Both the position numbers and the translations under genes were made by a program. A DNA stretch of 10,803 nucleotides from Gammaproteobacteria bacterium (GTDB lineage Bacteria > Gemmatimonadota > Gemmatimonadetes > Longimicrobiales > Gaopeijiaceae). Positions within the stretch are counted from its first letter, which is position 1. Each line of letters opens with the position of its first letter. The stretch lies in the NCBI GenBank assembly GCA_024638345.1, contig JAHEKL010000065.1, positions 540 to 11,342 of the forward strand, given 5' to 3'. Of the stretch, positions 6,878-10,803 are shown in pieces. Below the pieces are notes generated by a model, which was not told where the DNA came from, made no database searches, and saw only the letters and a program-made list of their open reading frames with translations.

Positions 6878-8559
6878 GCCAGGGATACGCGAGCATCCGA
6901 CGCGCCTGGCCTCTCATTGTCGTGGTGGGTGTGCTGTTGTGGGCCGTGCTCTACCCTCATCTGTTCGTCCTGGGCGAATCCATCTGGATCGCAGGAGAGC
7001 CGTCGCTCGACGGCTACCGACAGTTCTTCGCCAGTCGAGCGGAGCTCGAGGCCCTCTGGGGGAGCTTGTGGATCAGCGCCGGGAGTGTCCTGCTCTCCGC
7101 CCTGATCGGGGTTCCGTTGGCGTTCCTCTTCACGCGATTCGAGTTTCCGGGCCGGGCCCTATTCGGGGCCCTGGCCGCATTGCCCGTGCTCCTTCCGCCG
7201 CTCGTGGGCGTGATCTCGTTCCTGTTCCTCTATGGGGAGAGCGGAATCGTCACGCGAACGATCCAGATGGCACTCGGTCTGGAGAGCCCGCCGTGGAGGC
7301 TCGTAGGAGGTGGGGCCATTCTTCTGGTGCACGCCTACTCGATGTACGTCTACTTCTATCTGCTCACCGCGGCGGGGCTGTCACGACTGGACGCTTCCGC
7401 GGCGGAGGCAGCGGAGTCCCTGGGCGCCAGTCGGCTACGAATCTTCTTCCGCGTCACACTTCCGATGCTGGCTCCCGCCCTGGGAGCCGCCTCCGTGCTG
7501 GTCTTCATGACCTCGATGGCCTCGTTCTCCGCCCCGTACATCTTCGGAGGCGGCTTCCGGGTTCTGACGACCCAGATCTTCACGAGCAAGGTCAACGGCG
7601 AGCTCACGTTGGCGATGGTGGAGACGGTCGTGCTGGCCAGCGCTTCGCTTCTCTTTCTCGGAGTGCTGCGGCGGTTCGAGCGGGGTCGGGAGTTCGCGGC
7701 GGTTGGAAAGGGCGTCTCCGCACCGCGCAGGCAGGTCACGTCCGCCTGGGCCCGGCGGGTCATTCCCACGATCGGCGTCGGTGCCGTGGGCACACTGCTG
7801 CTGCCGCACCTGACGCTGATCCTCGTCTCGTTCGTGACCGAAGGGACCTGGACGACGCAGCTTCTTCCGAGCGAATTCACCCTGGCGAACTATCGGGAGC
7901 TGTTCACGAGCGCGCAGCTTTGGACTCCCATCGCGAACTCGCTGCAAATGGCCTCTCTGGCCACGGCTGCGAACCTCGTCTTCTGCTTCCTCGCGGCCTA
8001 TCTGATCGTCCGACGACGGTCCCCTGGGCGAGGCGCGCTCGTCTTCCTCACCATGCTTCCGTGGGCGCTTCCCGGTACGGTGATCGCCATGGCGTTGGCC
8101 ACGACCTTCTCGGTGAACCAGCCCTGGTTCGGACGGGTCGTGCTGGTGGGGACATTCTGGATCCTGCCGCTGGCCTATTTCGTCCGAAACATCCCCCTCG
8201 TGGCCCAGGCCGCGATGGCGTCGTTCCGTCAGTACGATTTCGCGCTGGAGGAGGCCGCGCACGGTCTCGGTGCCGGATGGTTCACGACGATGCGACGGGT
8301 CGCCGCTCCGCTGGTGCTTCCCGGGCTGGCTGCCGGAGGCCTCCTGGCCTTCGTCACCGCGCTGGGCGAATTCGTTTCATCCATCCTGCTCTATACCTAC
8401 CGCTCGCGCCCGATCTCGGTCGAGATCCTGTCGCAGCTGCGGGCGTTCGATTTCGGTGCGGCCGCGGCACTCGGTGTCGTGCTCGCGGTGCTCATGACCC
8501 TGGTCTTCGCTCTCGGGGGTCGGTGGGTGCGCGGGGCGACGCTGGGTCAGCGCGGATAG
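6874..8559 (+). CDS. Fused two-domain ABC importer permease (FbpB/ThiP-like)
   Basis: The product has 561 residues with about 12 predicted membrane segments in two homologous halves: approximately 11-33, 62-87, 96-120, 144-168, 197-225 and 244-265, then 297-321, 350-379, 387-411, 422-444, 474-502 and 518-545. Each half carries an EAA loop that docks to the ATPase: E178-A-A with Gly184, and E460-A-A with Gly466, each followed by an 'R-V-x-x-P' stretch. One polypeptide therefore supplies both membrane halves, as in ferric and thiamine importers. The start is TTG at 6874, sharing TTGA with the ATPase stop; a G-rich run at 6863-6870 can serve as ribosome site, and no better in-frame ATG lies nearby. 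It closes the importer cluster. A 639-residue open frame on the same strand at 6849-8768 lacks membrane character and is a shadow. Substrate is undetermined. Confidence 0.95.
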   Translation: MSQGYASIRRAWPLIVVVGVLLWAVLYPHLFVLGESIWIAGEPSLDGYRQFFASRAELEALWGSLWISAGSVLLSALIGVPLAFLFTRFEFPGRALFGALAALPVLLPPLVGVISFLFLYGESGIVTRTIQMALGLESPPWRLVGGGAILLVHAYSMYVYFYLLTAAGLSRLDASAAEAAESLGASRLRIFFRVTLPMLAPALGAASVLVFMTSMASFSAPYIFGGGFRVLTTQIFTSKVNGELTLAMVETVVLASASLLFLGVLRRFERGREFAAVGKGVSAPRRQVTSAWARRVIPTIGVGAVGTLLLPHLTLILVSFVTEGTWTTQLLPSEFTLANYRELFTSAQLWTPIANSLQMASLATAANLVFCFLAAYLIVRRRSPGRGALVFLTMLPWALPGTVIAMALATTFSVNQPWFGRVVLVGTFWILPLAYFVRNIPLVAQAAMASFRQYDFALEEAAHGLGAGWFTTMRRVAAPLVLPGLAAGGLLAFVTALGEFVSSILLYTYRSRPISVEILSQLRAFDFGAAAALGVVLAVLMTLVFALGGRWVRGATLGQRG

Positions 8560-8573
8560 GAGACTCGCGGGGA

Positions 8574-10803
8574 TCAGACCTCTTCGATCTCCGGGATGGG
8601 GCCCAGACGCATGACCAGATCCCCGGCCTCAACCGTATCCCCCTGATTGACCAGCACCTCTTCGACCACGGCGTCCCGAGGAGCCGTCAGCGCCGTCTCC
8701 ATCTTCATGGCTTCGGCGATCATCAGCTGGGCGCCCTTGTTCACGGTATCCCCGCCCTTGACCAGTAGCTGAACGATCTTTCCGGGCATGGAAGCACCGA
8801 TCTGCATCCAGTCGCGGGGGTCCGCCTTGGGACGCGCTGTGGCATCGACGCTCATGCCGAGATCTCGGATCCGGACTTCCCGGCGGTGGCCGTTCAACTC
8901 GAACATGACCCCGCGAGTCCCGTCCAGCCGCTGCTCCCCGACCGAAATCAGCCGAATGATCAGCGTCTTCCCGGCTTCGATCTCCACCGCCACGCGCTCT
9001 CCCGGCTCCAGTCCGTAGAAGAACGTGGGCGTATCCAGGACCGATGTGTCCCCGTACGTGCCCCGATGCGACACGTATGAGCGGTATACGTCCGGGAACA
9101 GGACGAGGCTCAGGATCTCCCGATCCGTGACCTGACGAACCGAGGGGTCGTCCGCAGTCAACTCCCTGATCTCGTTTCCCAACGCATCGAAGTCCGACGG
9201 GGGCAGGTACGCCCCCGGCCGATCCTCGAGCGGACTCTCGCCTCTCAGGACTGCGGTCTGTAGGGCCTCGGGGAAGCCGTATGGCGGCTTGCCCAAACGG
9301 CCCTTGAGAAGACCGACGACCGATTCGGGAAAGCTCAAGTCGGCGGCGCGTTCCAGGAGGTTCTCGCCCGTCACTTCGTTCTGCACCATGAAGAGGGCGA
9401 GGTCGCCGACGGCCTTGGAAGAGGGAGTGACCTTGATGAGCTCGCCCAGAGCCTCGTCCGCATCGCGGTAGGCCGTAACCACTTCCCCCCATCGGCTCCC
9501 CAGACCGAGCGCCTCCGCCTGCTGCTTCAGGTTCGTGAACTGCCCACCGGGCACCTGGTGCCGGAAGACGCCCGCATCCGGCGCCACGGGTCCCCCCTCC
9601 AGGAACCGGTAGTAGCTTCGGACCCCGGACCAGTAGTCGTGCAGAGCCTGGACGGCATCCAGGTCGAGCTCGGCCTCCCGGGCCGTTCCTTGGAGGGCGG
9701 CCGCGATCGCACGAATGCTGGGCTGGGAGGTGCCTCCCGCGAGCGCGTCGATGCAGCCGTCCACGATGTCGGCTCCGGCCAAGGCGGCTCTCGCCGATGT
9801 CGAGACGCCCACCCCGGCGGAGTCGTGGGTGTGGAGGTGCAGAGGTAGATCTGTGGCTTCCTTCAGGGCGGTGACCAGGCGCTGAGCCGCCTCGGGCTTC
9901 AGAAGACCCGCCATGTCCTTGATCGCGAGAATATGGGCTCCCGCCGCTTCCACCTCACGGGCCAGCTCCACGTAGTAGCTCAGATCGTAACGGGTCCGAT
10001 TCGGGTCCAGGAGGTCGCCTGTATAGCAGACCGCGACTTCGGCGAGCTTGCCCTCCTCGCGGACCGCGTCGATGGCGACGCGCATGTTCGGAAGCCAGTT
10101 GAGCGAGTCGAAGATCCTGAAGACGTCTACGCCGGCGGCGGCCGCTTCGCTGACGAAGGAGCGGACCGCGTTGTCTGGATAGGCTGAGTACCCGAGTAGG
10201 CTCTGGCCTCGCAGGAGCATCTGAAAGAGGATGTGCGGGATCTTCTCCCGCAGCCGATTCAGCCGCTCCCACGGGTCCTCCTTCAAGAAGCGGTACGCCG
10301 TATCGAAAGTCGCACCGCCCCACACCTCCATGGAGAAGAGATTCGGGGCCAGACGACCCGTGGCTTCCGCAATTCTGAGCAGATCCGCCGTGCGCATCCG
10401 TGTGGCCAAGAGCGACTGATGTGCGTCTCGGAAGGTGGTATCGGTGAGGAGGACTTTTTCTTCGCCCGAGACGCGAGCCACGACCGCCTCCGGTCCCTCC
10501 CGATCGAGCAGCGCCTTCATCGTCTGCGCTGGAGGCTTCGATCCGTACATGGGGGAAGGAAGCGGAGCCGGACGCATCGCCGGCTTGCCACGTGTCTTCG
10601 GGCCGCTCTCCTGGCCATTCACGACGATGTGGCCGATGTAGCGGAGGAGGCGCGTGCCCCGATCGAGGCGTGGTCGGAACTCGAAAAGTTCCGGGTGGTT
10701 GTCGATGAAGCTGGTGTCGACTCCACCCGCCAGGAACTTCGGATGAGTGACGACGTTCTCGAGGAACGGGAGGTTGGTCTTCACACCTCGAACCCGGAAT
10801 TCG
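8574..10803 (-). CDS. pyc: Pyruvate carboxylase, N-terminal biotin-carboxylase domain cut by the window edge
   Basis: About 742 residues are visible of an enzyme usually near 1150. It carboxylates pyruvate to oxaloacetate using biotin and ATP, replenishing the citric acid cycle. At the right edge the frame is still open and reads RVRGVKTNLPFLENV, the end of the biotin-carboxylase domain, so the GTG at 10784 is internal and not the start. Counting from that codon, the carboxyltransferase domain carries DTTFRDAHQS at 115-124 with metal ligand Asp115, Lys289 (carbamylated in homologues), the His318-x-His320 metal pair in HLHTHDSAG, and Thr352 in GGTSQPS. Biotin attaches at Lys694 in EAMKMET, inside the C-terminal carrier domain. 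The linkage of biotin-carboxylase end to carboxyltransferase shows a single-chain enzyme, not the two-subunit form. It converges on the permease gene with 14 bases between stops. Its promoter lies outside the window. Confidence 0.96.
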   Translation of the reverse strand, partial: EFRVRGVKTNLPFLENVVTHPKFLAGGVDTSFIDNHPELFEFRPRLDRGTRLLRYIGHIVVNGQESGPKTRGKPAMRPAPLPSPMYGSKPPAQTMKALLDREGPEAVVARVSGEEKVLLTDTTFRDAHQSLLATRMRTADLLRIAEATGRLAPNLFSMEVWGGATFDTAYRFLKEDPWERLNRLREKIPHILFQMLLRGQSLLGYSAYPDNAVRSFVSEAAAAGVDVFRIFDSLNWLPNMRVAIDAVREEGKLAEVAVCYTGDLLDPNRTRYDLSYYVELAREVEAAGAHILAIKDMAGLLKPEAAQRLVTALKEATDLPLHLHTHDSAGVGVSTSARAALAGADIVDGCIDALAGGTSQPSIRAIAAALQGTAREAELDLDAVQALHDYWSGVRSYYRFLEGGPVAPDAGVFRHQVPGGQFTNLKQQAEALGLGSRWGEVVTAYRDADEALGELIKVTPSSKAVGDLALFMVQNEVTGENLLERAADLSFPESVVGLLKGRLGKPPYGFPEALQTAVLRGESPLEDRPGAYLPPSDFDALGNEIRELTADDPSVRQVTDREILSLVLFPDVYRSYVSHRGTYGDTSVLDTPTFFYGLEPGERVAVEIEAGKTLIIRLISVGEQRLDGTRGVMFELNGHRREVRIRDLGMSVDATARPKADPRDWMQIGASMPGKIVQLLVKGGDTVNKGAQLMIAEAMKMETALTAPRDAVVEEVLVNQGDTVEAGDLVMRLGPIPEIEEV

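Noticed and set aside
8540..8552. Small hairpin (CGCTG, loop GGT, CAGCG) near the permease end as a terminator
   Set aside because: The stem is only five base pairs, lies inside the coding region and has no T-run on either strand.
6849..8768. A 639-codon plus-strand open frame overlapping the permease
   Set aside because: Its translation is Arg/Gly/His-rich without membrane segments or motifs, while the overlapping frame at 6874-8559 encodes a clear 12-segment permease. It is a GC-driven shadow.
10782..10784. GTG at 10784 as the true start of a stand-alone pyruvate carboxylase B subunit
   Set aside because: The frame remains open upstream to the window edge and encodes the conserved end of the biotin-carboxylase domain, so the gene continues beyond 10803.

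Overview
This is a GC-rich bacterial window holding six protein genes and almost no spare DNA. The domain mix points to a Gemmatimonadota-like bacterium or another GC-rich soil or marine lineage. That mix is a secreted PIG-L deacetylase with a C-terminal glutamine-amidotransferase-like domain, an FG-GAP/VCBS lipoprotein, and a full-length pyruvate carboxylase. The lineage is an inference from family recognition and composition; no rRNA or other marker gene is present.

Layout. On the minus strand, 1-1733 is the N-terminal 577 codons of a lipoprotein made of Asp-rich FG-GAP/VCBS calcium-binding repeats; it runs off the left edge. A 317-base divergent region (1734-2050) follows. It has an inverted repeat but no gene or promoter I can defend. 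On the plus strand comes a tight four-gene array: secreted PIG-L deacetylase (2051-4702), substrate-binding lipoprotein (4726-5766), ABC ATPase (5759-6877) and fused two-domain permease (6874-8559). The gaps are 23 bases, an 8-base overlap and a 4-base overlap, so the genes are probably co-transcribed. Converging on this array from the right, with 14 bases between stop codons, is a minus-strand pyruvate carboxylase (8574 to beyond 10803). Its biotin-carboxylase domain lies outside the window.

How the genes may work together. The last three plus-strand genes form a complete importer of the ferric/thiamine/phosphonate-like type: lipid-anchored binding protein, ATPase and two-domain permease. 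The exported deacetylase just upstream could act on an N-acetylated or sugar-linked compound outside the cytoplasm whose product is taken up by the importer. This link rests only on gene order. Pyruvate carboxylase is a housekeeping anaplerotic enzyme (pyruvate to oxaloacetate) and shows no functional tie to its neighbours. I do not see a clear defence system, mobile element, CRISPR array or RNA gene. The most interesting leads are the deacetylase-importer pairing, the unknown substrate of the importer and the unusual repeat layout of the FG-GAP lipoprotein.
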